64,000 nucleotides of DNA from Mactromeris polynyma (Eukaryota; Mollusca; Bivalvia; Venerida; Mactridae), in NCBI GenBank assembly GCA_032209605.1, contig JASFXZ010000009.1, positions 16,851,553 to 16,915,552 of the forward strand, written 5' to 3'. The notes under the pieces were generated by a model. It ran no database searches. It worked only from the letters and a program-made list of their open reading frames with translations, and was not told where the DNA came from. The stretch's first letter is position 1; every line of letters begins with the position of its first letter. Positions 25,601 to 37,100 of this stretch are shown here, one piece after another. The position numbers were made by a program, and so were the translations under genes.

Positions 25601-27470
25601 AGCTGTTGTAGCTACACTATAGTTAACCTTCTGTTGGTACTACTATACTATGCAGCCCAGACCACGGCGTGTGATAATGAGAATGATGTTAGCATTTTCA
25701 GTCAGTTTTAGCCTTAATTAATTACATAATTATGTGGTTAACTAGATAAGTATCGTGATAAATTTTCATACCAGATAAATATCTTAACACGAAGAATTGT
25801 CTAATAGTGCCTACAACTGCTACCACTTATCCACCAATCTATTTAAGTAAGTGTTAAGTAGTTAACGCGATAAATTATCTAGTTCATTAAGTAGTTATCT
25901 AGTTTCTTTAACGTGAAAACGACATAATTATCTAGTTAATCAAGTGAACAATAACTAGATAACCAGTTGTATAAATCTATTTATAGATAACTGGCAACAC
26001 GAATCTTATCTAGTTATCTACTTATAATGTTACATATTAAGTGAAATTCGCAAACCATAACTAGATAACTCGTTAGTGTAATACATCATAAAAAGATAAG
26101 AGGTGGCAGTTCTGGGCACTTTTCAAGTCTGTTTCTAGTATTATGATATTTATCTTACCGAAAATGTATCACGAATCATTAACTAGATAGCCAGATAATT
26201 ATCACAATAATTAAGTGGTAAACACGAAACAATTCGCGAATTATATCATGCTAACTGGTGGCAGTAATATGCCATCATACATTTGCATGTGATAACCACG
26301 TTTTCTGCTACTAACTGAGTCAAATACTCACACGAGCATAATGAATAAGTTATTTGTTATACATGTATATCGGATTAGTTTATCATCGCTTACATTTAAT
26401 TCCTCATAATCTTAAGGAAATTTGCCCATTAAAATGGCCGACAATTCAGAACAAGGGAGGTAATTATTGTAGATTTGGAAACTATGTATATATCGGCAAT
26501 GTCCGTAGTTCTAAAATAGACCTCGTGTTCATGAATACCCAAAATATCGGTACTTAATATCTACTGTTAACTATACGACAACTGATCAGCGAAACACAAT
26601 TCAGCAATATCTTAATGTTTTGTCTGCCCGTATTTCTTATATTAAAGATCTCTGTCATACATTCCACAGATATTACATACGTTCAATTCCGTGAAATGCA
26701 CATTTCCAATTTCCGTTTTCTTTTTCAGCTTCGGTTGTGAAGTGTCTGTGAAATACTATCCATTTGACCAGCAAAACTGTATGTTCATTTATTATATATC
26801 CGATGAATTCTCCAACAACATACACTTACTTATATCGGAAGAAGTGAAAACTTCGTTTTATGTAGAAAATTCAGAATGGGACCTGGTCAAAGTAACCACA
26901 CATTTGGAAAGAACGTTTGGAGTTTATATTGTCCACGTTTCATTTACGTTGAACAGACGTCCACAATTCGCTGTTTACACAATCTTCATTCCCCTGATAA
27001 CACTGTCAGCACTAAATGCATTCACACTCCTTCTTCCAGTAGAGTCAGGAGAAAAAGTGTCCTTGTCCATCACCATATTTCTCGCCTATGCTTTCTTCAT
27101 ATCAATTACGAAAGAGGATTTACCCCACAACTCTAAAGAAGTGTCGTATTATCTCGTGTACATGACTGGCCTTTTATTGTACAGTGTCCTGTCAATACTT
27201 TACATCATCATCGAGGGTAGGATCAATGCCAAATGTGGGAACAAGTTAATTAGGAAAACGCGCGTAAGTGTGGAATCAGAGAAAATCGAAGAAATGTCAG
27301 TTACCGAAGATGTTGATACAAACGACGCTGATGAAGCTCACAGTAGATATAATAGAACATACGGCGATTATTTGAAAACTGTTGATATCATTGCATGCAT
27401 AGTAAGCCTTCTCTTTTTATTAATTTTCAGCGGCGTTCTGTTCGGGATAATGGTCAATCGGGGCCAGTAA
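22623..27470 (+). CDS. nicotinic-type Cys-loop receptor subunit, copy A
   Basis: Exons 22623-23000, 25173-25273 and 26729-27470 join in phase to 406 aa. A signal peptide (about residues 1-27, LWLYLCLCIF core) precedes a ligand-binding domain with WSDDCLVWNPDDYGG and DGKVTWLPEG. The Cys-loop is C163-x13-C177 with YYPFDQQN. Four membrane segments follow: M1 about 240-262, M2 about 268-288 from GEKVSLSITIFLAYAFF, M3 about 299-321 and M4 about 376-402, with a short M3-M4 loop. The E before K at the pore mouth and Leu at 9' match cation-channel subunits. The loop C vicinal cysteines that mark alpha subunits are absent, so agonist binding may depend on partner subunits. It should form a pentameric ligand-gated channel at the plasma membrane. 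The ATG chosen is the one shared with copy B; an earlier in-frame extension starts only with TTG. Confidence 0.9.
23270..23945. repeat. intronic tandem repeat of about 120 bp, copy A
   Basis: In intron 1 of receptor A, diverged units each carry AGGTGCTTGTCCGGGCCATA, CAAAGTACTGAAAGAGGTTC, AATGAAAC, ATAGATAGAT, a GAGAGGAAGTGCA word and TACTGAATTATT. About five or six units are recognisable. The same array is in the matching intron of receptor B (34590-35290). It is not coding. Confidence 0.65.
24297..24809. mobile_element. foldback element, copy 2, in intron 1 of receptor A
   Basis: Nearly identical to 18957-19424, with a 37-bp extra stretch after GCACGGAACT. The hairpin occupies about 24658-24793. 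The corresponding site in receptor B (about 35610-35622) is empty: ATAATTGCAATT runs directly into TCTTTTCATGG. This defines the insertion to within a few bases. The right boundary includes about nine extra bases (TTATTGCTG) after the part shared with copy 1. No clean target duplication is evident. Confidence 0.85.
25730..26245. repeat. cluster of TATCTAGTTA motifs in intron 2, copy A
   Basis: The words TTATCTAGTTA, TAACTAGATAA and close variants occur about ten times in both orientations in roughly 500 bp, at irregular spacing, between exon 2 and exon 3 of receptor A. The same cluster is in receptor B (36760-37080 and 38700-38880, split there by a LINE). It is not a regular tandem array. Either a decayed palindromic repeat or a dense binding-site cluster would fit. 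Confidence 0.6.
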
Positions 27471-30134
27471 CTGAGGAAAGCTTAAAGGGGATGCACACTC
27501 AAATGCTTTCTAATTGGACTCTGGTAATATTTGTCAAAAATGAGCGATAAAGCTCAACCATATTTGTTGTACTTCCCATAGACTCATATTAAAATCTTAA
27601 CAACACTAATGCTTCAAATATATAACAGCATAAATCAAAACCAGCGTCGTGCTTGGTGCAATAACAACACATAACAGGGTGACCGATAAAAAAGATGTAT
27701 GTACTTTTATTGATCGTTTTTAATTCGTTGTCCTAAACGTATAAATCTAAGGCATGAAGGAATATCTTGTTTCGACGATAGATTCATTTATAGATGTTTC
27801 ATACCATGCCTTTAGAAATCACCATTTTGGAGCAAATCGATAGATTCTGATCGGATGACTGTCCTCTGGCTAAGAAGTATTTTTGCTAAAACAACACAAA
27901 TGTAGGGAATCGGTTCTTAAGTTTACCAATTAAGTACGTAATTTTTTGCTGAGTGACATTTACAACCAAAAGACGCTTCTTACAGAAAGTATCGACATAG
28001 TCGATGTTCACACTCTTTCCCCTACTATATTTGAATCAGGCCATTGAGTAACATATGTGCGGGCATGTGGCCAGGATGTTGTCAATGACAGTACTTTGAT
28101 ATAGTTCCATCGATTTATTTACCCTTTATTTAGTTATCAAAACAAGTACATGTACTAGCAGTCATATGTGGTCGGTAACGCTAATTGTATCATTTGGAAT
28201 AATCTCTTGTGATTAACCTCTCCGGAAATATGGATAAGTTACTATCGGTAGCTGGGGCTGGTCTGGTACACTGTACTATACTATTGCATATGAAACATTG
28301 TGCTGGTTAATATCGCTTATTATTAAATATATTCCGATATACATGCTATAACATTAAGTGTGTGTGATGTAATATGTGAAGATATAAGGGTAAAATGTGT
28401 ATATATTTGTATGTATGTATGTATGTGTGTATGCATGCGTGTTTACAAACGTAAGTGTATGTACCACATGTGTCTATGGCCTTCTGGTTATTTGAAATAA
28501 ACTTGACTTAACTCCGCACGGCGCTTACCTCCATTAGCTGTACATATATCTGAATTTTGTAAAGGGAGACCACTGCGGAGAAGATTTGGAACTCACTGAA
28601 AAACTGAGTCACGTACAAAACATAACCTGTGGATGACGATGCAAGTCCAGAGGACGACGATCAAGCTACAATAGCAGTTTTCATTTAAAAAGCACACGAG
28701 CTAAACTAATTGTCATATGTATGTTTTAATGTAATCAGTATCGTTATTCTTTTTTTTTGGAAAAGGGAGAGAGGGACGGCTGTGAGAGGAGAGGTGGGTG
28801 TCATTTTAAGTCTTCATTTATTATTGTGACTCGTTAGAAACTGCTCGTGCAATCTTTGTATATGTTTTATCCATGTACAAGCTAGTGTGTCTTCTATATG
28901 TTATTCATATACAACAATTACATGGTTAGTCTTTACATTTGCACTATTATATATTTGTTTTTCAATGTATTTGTTGTTGTTGTTTTAATAAAAATATTTT
29001 TATAGATGTTTGTTAGCAATAATATGTCAAAAGCGTTGTACTTTGTCTTGTTGTCGATGTCACCGTATTCTGTTGTATAATAAAGAATGTCTCACAAAAT
29101 GTGGTCTCGGTTTACACTGAATATTCCATAGAAACTACACCGGTGATGCAGCGTATATAGTGTGTGCTGTTTGTATTCCAAACAGCTTTTGTGTACTAAG
29201 TTGAACATTGCAAAGGAAACAATTGACTGTGCATTGCCATATACAGCTTACGTCAGGAATCCGAACGGCATGATATAATGGTTGAAGTTCCAGGTAGACT
29301 TTACAACATTGAAATCGATTATTAAAAATGATTACATGTGAGATTAATAAAGCTACTTTGTCACTAAGTGTCAGGTAAGCTTTATACGAACGAATTAAAG
29401 ATATGCTCATTTTTTGTTCATTTGTTTACCTAAACAAACATTAAAAATATAATGTATCTAATTAAAACTTCAATAAATATGCATTATCACTTAATACATT
29501 TATAATATGTTTTCTCTGGGTTTCAACCTGGTGTTTTTACTAGTTTTGTCTGTTAGAACTATGATTAAACAAGATTACATAAACGGCTATACATGGCAAG
29601 GGTTCTTGCTGGTTATGTTTAAACTATGTAACAACAATACTGGATGATGTCCATTAAAACATTTTAGGTTCTGATGAGCCAGGTACATATTTAAAGTAAA
29701 CTCTAGGGATATAATAAATTATAAGTAGCTTATACAGCTGCGACAACTATACAAAGTGTATAATGGTTCCCGGCTAAAGTAAATTGAATTGGATAATGTA
29801 TAGACATAATCTAGATATATAAAATCACTGATCGATATTTTTTTCGAGTTAAAATTTATTTTAAGGAAACAAATATTAATATTGGGTATCAAAAGACTAC
29901 ACAGCTATATGATTATAATCTACTAATTAACAGTAAACGTATGAGTCTAAAGTTGGGTAAAATTAATATGTTTATAGCATTGTTTCTATTTATCGTCTGA
30001 CGAAAGCGACCGATTTTCTAAATGATCAAAGCAAGAATCACAAAAAAATCATGCCACATCATCTGTAATAATCATTTTTTCTACTTGCTGAAGCCAGTAG
30101 GCCTATCAATGTGAAATTCTTTGTTTTTAAGTAT
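27471..30134. other. 3' flank of receptor gene A
   Basis: Non-coding and shared with 40132-42615 apart from about 27940-28390, which differs from the block B counterpart. It contains a short GTAT microsatellite near 28408-28430 and several possible polyadenylation signals (AATAAACTTGAC about 28496, AATAAAGAATG about 29079). The minus-strand frame 29135-29410 is degraded in block B and is not called as a gene. Confidence 0.5.
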
Positions 30135-31031
30135 AAGTAAGTAAGTAAGTAAGTAAGTAAATAGTTTATTATAGTGACATGTGCATTTACATTTATATAT
30201 ATACATTACAAATAACAGATAGATAAGCACCCGGCCCATTGGGCCTATAGGTCACCTTAACATATTGAAGTAATAGACAATTTCCGATATATATAATTAA
30301 TTCAACATCATAATTATACATCTGAGGCAACATAATACAAGTATATAGAGACACACTTTTACAATTCATTACATGCAACATATTTGTATCCAGCATGAAT
30401 AAACTCCCTCGAAAAGGCGAGAGCTCAAAAGTATCATTCTTCCTATGTGGTATCACTGTAGCATATTCCAGTAAGGGCCTAACCAAGGTTAAATAACGAA
30501 GTTATTGGGTTTTTAGAACTTAGATATACATGGGCCGTATGTCACGTTGAAGGAAGGTTCTAGTGCTGTTAGATTTGGTTTGGCAATATAATGAATGTGC
30601 GAGTTCCAGTTCAGAGATTTGTGAATAGTAAAGCCTAAACATTTAGCAGAGTGTTAAGATTATACATGGATTTGAGTATGCTGTTTGGATCGGATAACGT
30701 TAGCTGGTAACATGTAGAACCTGGCATTTTGAGGGATGAAGTTCTATTAGCCAATCTTTTGTAGTTTTGTAATGCATCAATGTCTCTTTGAAATGACATA
30801 ACTATTGTCATGGTTAGAGGGTTTGATTTTTCTGTAGAGAAAACGCTCCTCTGGTAACAATCGACCCGTTGAATCAGAAGAAATATAACTAGGACGATCA
30901 TTATGGTTATAAGGGTGGGTGACATAATCGACAAAAGTAGGAAAGGTAACATTTGGCCCAAGAACACTCCCTTGAGTGAATCCGGATTCTACAGGATCTT
31001 GGATTATAACGGATACTTGTGGAAAACGCAT
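30135..31031 (-). mobile_element. LINE remnant with 3' tail, end of block A
   Basis: Read on the minus strand, 31031-30777 contains a reverse-transcriptase motif (ESGFTQGSVLGP) and 30486-30440 contains VRPLLEYATVI, both landmarks of non-LTR retrotransposon polymerases. The element then runs to a 3' UTR with a GGCCCAATGGGCC word and ends in a tetranucleotide tail (six units of AGTA on the plus strand, about 30135-30160), as CR1/L2-type LINEs often do. It is 5'-truncated and frameshifted. A diverged relative at the same position closes block B. Confidence 0.75.
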
Positions 31032-34000
31032 GAAAATGTCAAATGTGCGCTGAATATTCTTTTTGGTCCATGTTGTAAGAGATTTTAAAGTAATTACTCT
31101 ACATTCAGACTAAATAATTACTCCCTTCCATAATACTCAAATTTCTAAGAAATGGGCCCCAAATAAGCATCACTCATTTGAGATTTAACACATTTTTCAC
31201 AATAAATCAGAATTGCTTATTTCGAAAATGTTATACTTAAATATCTCTGTATATTACATACATGTAAGTTTGGGGGGACGCCGGGTACCTGTATCAGCTA
31301 GTACACCGTATGTTACTGAAAACATCATACCTTATTTCAACAACAGTAGTTGTAGCAAGATGCTTAGATAATCTTAACACACATACAGTACCACATACAA
31401 TTGCTGTAATGAATGAACATTAGGAATGTTATCCAATGTAACAGTAAAATGATTTATCAAGTGTAATTTCGTTTTATTTTAATAGCTATGAATTGAAAGC
31501 AAGGGCAATCGTTCTTATTTATCTATTTTTTCCTGTTATGGTTGGTTGCCCTGGAAAATATAACCGAAATAGCTCTATCGGTGTGCCTCAGCATAGCTAC
31601 GGGCCTGCGATATATAAGGAGTTTAGAAAATTGTAGAGTCAATATGACCAAACATGGGGAGGGGGTGAATAGGAAACAATGATTTAGTATGGCCTTATGC
31701 TATCTGTATAGTAGATTGAAACACAGGTAGTTATCAGTCACTGATAATGTATGAATACAAGTATACATGTACATGTATATCGTTTGACAAAATGAAATCA
31801 GCTTTACAAATTGCTATTATGACCATTATCGGCGTTGGTTTGATTTTGAACATCGACCTAACAAACAATAATAAATTCTTCTGACATTAACATATTTTAA
31901 ATGCAAGTTTTTTATTAATCTATAATGAATTCAATTAAATTGTCAGCAATGACATACCGTATTTGACTGTCTATACTTATTCTAGTGTTTATATCCTCTA
32001 AATATCTGGTCATTAATTCCAGAGATCTTTGATATCGTTTGACAAAATGAAATCAGCGTTACAAATTGCTATTATGACCATTATCAGCGTTGGTTTGATT
32101 ATGTACATCGACCTAACAGAACAATAATACATTCTTCTGACATTAACTTATTTTAAAGGTAAGGTTTTTATTAATATATCGATACATGTAATGAATTGGG
32201 TTAAATTGCCGGCAATGCCATACCGTAATTGTTACGGTCTATAGCTATTTTAGTGCTCATATCCTCTGAAAATCTGGTCATTAATTCCAAAGATGTGTGT
32301 AGATTTCTATTGTGTTGCATTACAAACTCCAGATCCCATAATCTAAACCATGAATCAAACTTAGTCCAGTATACTTTTTAGCGGATCAGTCGATGTTTTG
32401 TTCCACTCAATATCGGTACAATTCTGAATTGTGATATTTCAGTGATCCGAAAGTTTGCGTTGTGTTTTGGAATGACAAACTGCATTACTCTATATACAGG
32501 AAGCCCCCAGAACACCAGTTCCTGTCCGGACATGGTCAAAACTCCGGTTGTCTGGGTGTTCCGAATTTCGGTCTTCAGTAAAATTGTCACTTCAGAATGA
32601 CAGTCGATTGTTTTAAATATCGTCTGAACTAACCGATTAAGCTTTTAAATATTTATTTTGTTAATGACAACGACAAAACTAATTACAAGGGGGACGTGAG
32701 TCTAGTTTGATTGGCTTCTTCATAATACTCATTGGTCTGTCTAATTCGGTCAATCAAGTTTGTTCTTTTAATGCGAGTGTGGCAAGATTTGCTAATCAGG
32801 ATTATTTTGTGTGAAGAATGTTATTTTCATCAACAACTTGCCGATCCATTTGAAATTTTGAATCAATCGATTTTAGTAAAACATAGTACGTACCGTTCAG
32901 AGAATGGACTGTTCGTATTAGCATCTAAAAAGTGCCGAAGATCAAGGTTAGCTATGTGATCTTGCAGATTTTCTAATACACAAACCCCAACTTATATGAA
33001 ATCAGAAATCCACATACGAGCTACACCCTCCCCCATTCAAGTTACCTCTCGGTGATCTAAAATCAATCATATTATACCGCATGGATTCAAGCTACCCAGA
33101 GGGATAATTATATATCAACTTCATACTCTCTCTCCCCGTAATCAGAACGCAATTTTAAGTTACTTGGGGGTTTTAAATGGGTCTTGTCTGAAATCGCTTC
33201 ACCGGTATTTATATAAATCATTCCATGGAAAACGCTTCTTGACAACGAAAGTGAGCACAATACACTTACGTTGTTATTTGCATACGTCACTCGGAACACC
33301 GAGGCGATTGTAAGCACGAATGACTAAATTCCGCCGAGTAGTTACGATAGTTGCATACAAGATACTGGTCACAAGACCTTACCGGCCAGTACTATTTCAC
33401 GTACTTTCCTTAAAGCAACTGAATTCACCTTCTGTTGATTTTGATTGCAGACCTTCAAGCTATATCATTTATGACTCAAATAAACTATCGAAAACAGTCG
33501 ATGTAAACTACGGTCTATGTTTCAGTGTGATTCTTCAAGTACAACATGGCGGGTCAACTCTTTAGACCTGTATACTGTACAAGTATGAGTATGGAACGCA
33601 AATTAACACCAAAGTCCATTACGAGTTAATTGCTTTTTGTTTACTTATCATTGACATTATGGGGATGAGCCACAAGTGCTTGAAACAAGCTATTTGAATG
33701 TTTTATATGGCCGATTTACTATAATAAGAATATTATATGTAGAACATTAAAATAATTTGTTTCAATTACCTGTGGGATGAACAAAACACTCAAAAAAAAA
33801 ACGTTTAGAAATCAAACTCAACACGATTTATTCAGCTTTGAATTGAATTTTCATTTAGATCCACTTCATTTAAAAGCTTTAATGTCACTTGTTATTATTC
33901 CCAATTGATTTATGACGAAATGCTTCCGATGTACCGAGAAATAAAGACATTGACAAGCTCTCCATTTATGGCATAACAGTTATGCTTCCGATGAACAACT

Positions 34001-34129
34001 ATCTGGCTGGATAATCGATAGACATTGTATAAAAGATACATACGATTTCTGTCATTAACAGTGATTTCATACCATTTCTGAGAGTTTGTTTGGACAGTCG
34101 ACCGGTTTTGGTTACAGAAACACGAACTG
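31032..34129. other. spacer between blocks and 5' flank of receptor B
   Basis: 31032-31430 shows nothing recognisable. From 31430 the sequence follows block A (15720-16382, then 20100-22620). The frames at 32378-32590, 32732-32959 and 33108-33565 are not preserved between blocks and are not called. No complete promoter motif can be assigned. Confidence 0.45.
31775..32295. repeat. tandem duplication of about 257 bp in block B
   Basis: ATATCGTTTGACAAAATGAA starts both halves, at about 31778 and about 32034. Each half continues through ATTGCTATTATGACCATTAT and TCTGGTCATTAATTCCA. Block A has only one copy (about 16006-16250). The halves differ at many positions, so the duplication is not very recent. 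Confidence 0.8.
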
Positions 34130-37100
34130 ATGTTCGGGAATTTATGTGTTATGAGTCCCTTATCCTTATGGCTGTATTTATGTTTGTGCATATTTCATTA
34201 TGAGTGTTCAGTGACAAATACTACCACAATGAGCGATTTAAAGAACCTTTATACAGATCTGCTGACCGGATATGACGTCAGAGTCAAACCACGCTTCGTC
34301 CAATCTTCATCTATGGAGGTTGGTAGTTCTTTCATTCTGTACTCCTTCAATGACTTAGATACCTCGGGACAACGTGTGGAAATCGCGGGCTTCTTCAACT
34401 TTACATGGTCAGACGACTGTTTAGTCTGGAATCCAGATGATTACGGAGGTACAACTAGTGTCACAATACCATTATACCAAATTTGGTATCCTCTCATGGC
34501 CATAAATGTATGTTATTTTTAAGCATTCGTATCCGTTGTGTATATTTTTCATTGTTTCTTTATCGATTTTATTGTGTTTACAATTCCCACGAACGCTTTG
34601 TCCGCCACACACCTTTTCGGATAATAACTTAAAAACTACGTATGGGGGTTCAATGAAACTTCAAAATAGACAGAGTGCAATATGCATAAGTGCAGTGCGC
34701 AAGAACCATAATCCTACATCCAGTCATTACTGAATTATCGCCCCCTTTAACTTATACAGTATGCATTCATAAGGAAGTCGCTTGTCAGTCAAGACCATAA
34801 CTCAAAAAGTACCAAAGGGATTTAGTTTGAAACTTGAAATATAGATAGATAGCAATGAGAGAAAGTGCAGCGTGCAAGATAGTTTACCCTACATTCCATA
34901 TATACTGAATTATTTCCCCCTTTCACGTGTACAGAAACTTGCTTGTTCAGACCATACTTCAAATAGTACCAAAAGGATTTAGCAACGAGAGGAAGTGCAT
35001 TGTGCAAGAGCTTTAATCCTACTTTCCATATCCCTCTTAACCATATTTGTTCACAGTCTTGTCCAGGCCATATCTTGGAAAGTACTGAAAGAGGTTCAAA
35101 TGGAACATAGATAGTTTGCAATTAGAGAAGTGTCGTGCACAAGAACCATAACCCTACATTCCATAAATATTTACTGAATTATTTCCACTTAACCCTATTT
35201 TTCTTCATAGAAGGTGCTTGTCGGGGCCATATCTTGGAAAGTACTGCATGACTTTAAATGAAACCCGGAATGTATATTTTTATCAACCGGAATGGGTCCG
35301 TCAATCGGTCCGATCATAATCTGTCTGTTTGAGCTCCGCTGTACGAATTTCAACCTCTTCTTTAAGTGATGTCATTTCCAGAAAACGTCACGTGTGACGT
35401 CACCATGTACTGAAAGTAAGCAATAATTGCGGCATATGGCAACATGAAAAAGAAATGACCATATGGAGTAAATAGTGTTTCCTGCTTGCAAATAGTGACA
35501 TCATGTGTTGCATTTTCTTAAAATGACGTCACTTACAGAAGAGGTTGTAAATCCCATAGCAGCACTCATTTCTTCTTTAACAACTTGAAGGATTTTCGTC
35601 AATTTACAATAATTGCAATTTCTTTTCATGGACAATGGGCGTTCGGTGAGCATTCATCGCTTACAGTGCTACTCTTGTGTGCATTTGTTTCAGTTGCTTC
35701 AGCAGATAAAAATAAAAATGTTTTCTTGAAGCTTTCGAGATAATTTCCTTATTTTTCGTGTGGTAAAGCTTGGGTTCATTCGCCGGTATACATCTTTATT
35801 GTAACCGAGGGAGTTATTTGTTATTGATCTAAAGACTTGATGTGTCTTCTGGATAGATCTTCCGACTCCTGTGCTATTACCCAGGCTATGTAAAGTATTG
35901 AGTTTTTAAGTTATATTGTAACAATCATATAATGAAAATGTATTCTTACTAGGTTAACAATAACATATTTCATGAAAAAAAACCATAAGAAATTACATGT
36001 AGATCTGTGAATGGTGGATCCTGTCAATCGCGTTATTTATTTTTGGGACAACACAAAAAACGAATTACATGCCTTTTGTTATTTCCATTGTGGTCCCAAA
36101 GTTGAGCTTTTGGGATTGCTGTTTACTTGTTCGTGCCATTTCCTGCTCGACGGGGTAATTCGTTTTTGTCTCGTATGATCAATCAATGTATAATTCTGTG
36201 TAATGTATTCTGAGTAATATTACAGTCTATAGGTATTGGGCGACACGTCATAGGTGATGCCGAGATAGATCGTACACACGTGACATTCGATGGCAAAGTG
36301 ACTTGGTTACCTGAAGGAACATACAGGTAAATAGTGATTTGACGTCATACTTATAACTACAATATAACTCTTCAACATTGACTCTATTGCTTGTGAAAAT
36401 GCCACAGGATTCTAGAAACAGATATTTCCGGGTAAGCATGTCGAGCGCTCCTATAGTTTGCGTGCGTACACATTCTACAAGCTCTGGTAATGCCCTTCTA
36501 CAAGTAAAATTGAAATTGTTGTAAAAAAGCTTGTTGCTTAAGAGAGGGCCACTCTGGAGAGGTTGAGAGGTTAAATATACAACCGTGTGAAGTTGGTAGT
36601 ATTAGAGCTACTGCTTATAGTACTGACAAGTTCAGCTGTAGCTACACTATAGTTAACCTTCTGTTGGTACTACTTTACTATGCAGCCCAGACCACGGCGT
36701 GTGATAATGAGAATGATGTTAGCATTTTCAGTCAGTTTTAGCCTTAATTAATTACATAATTATGTGGTTAACTAGATAAGTATCGTGATAAATTTTCATA
36801 CCAGATAAATATCTTAACACGAAAAAGTGTCTGAGAGTGCGCACAACTGCTACCACTTACCTACCAATCTATTTAAGTAAGTGTTAAGCAATTAACGCGA
36901 TAAATATCTAAATAACTACATAATTATCTAGTTCATTAAGTAGTTATCTAGTTTCTTTAACGTGAAAACGACATAATTATCTAGTTAATCAAGTGAACAA
37001 TAACAAGATAACCAGTTGTATAAATCTATTTATAGATAACTGGCAACACGAATCTTATCTAGTTATCTACTTATTATGTTACAAATAACGCTAAACATAT

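Larger units (their letters stand above)
15720..30994. repeat. paralogous block A (direct segmental duplication)
   Basis: This block aligns by eye in the same orientation with 31430-43513. Shared landmarks, in order, are: the region near 15750-16380; the segment at 20100-20380; all three receptor exons with introns; the 3' flank to about 30130; and a minus-strand LINE fragment. Block-specific gains in A are about 16385-20095 (with the B-box gene), about 20387-20563, the LINE 21245-21807, the foldback element 24297-24809 and the LINE 3' end 30135-30385. Confidence 0.85.

Noticed and set aside
26876..27136. Second long frame inside receptor exon 3 (also at 39537-39797)
   Set aside because: It overlaps the conserved channel-coding frame in another phase and has no features of its own.
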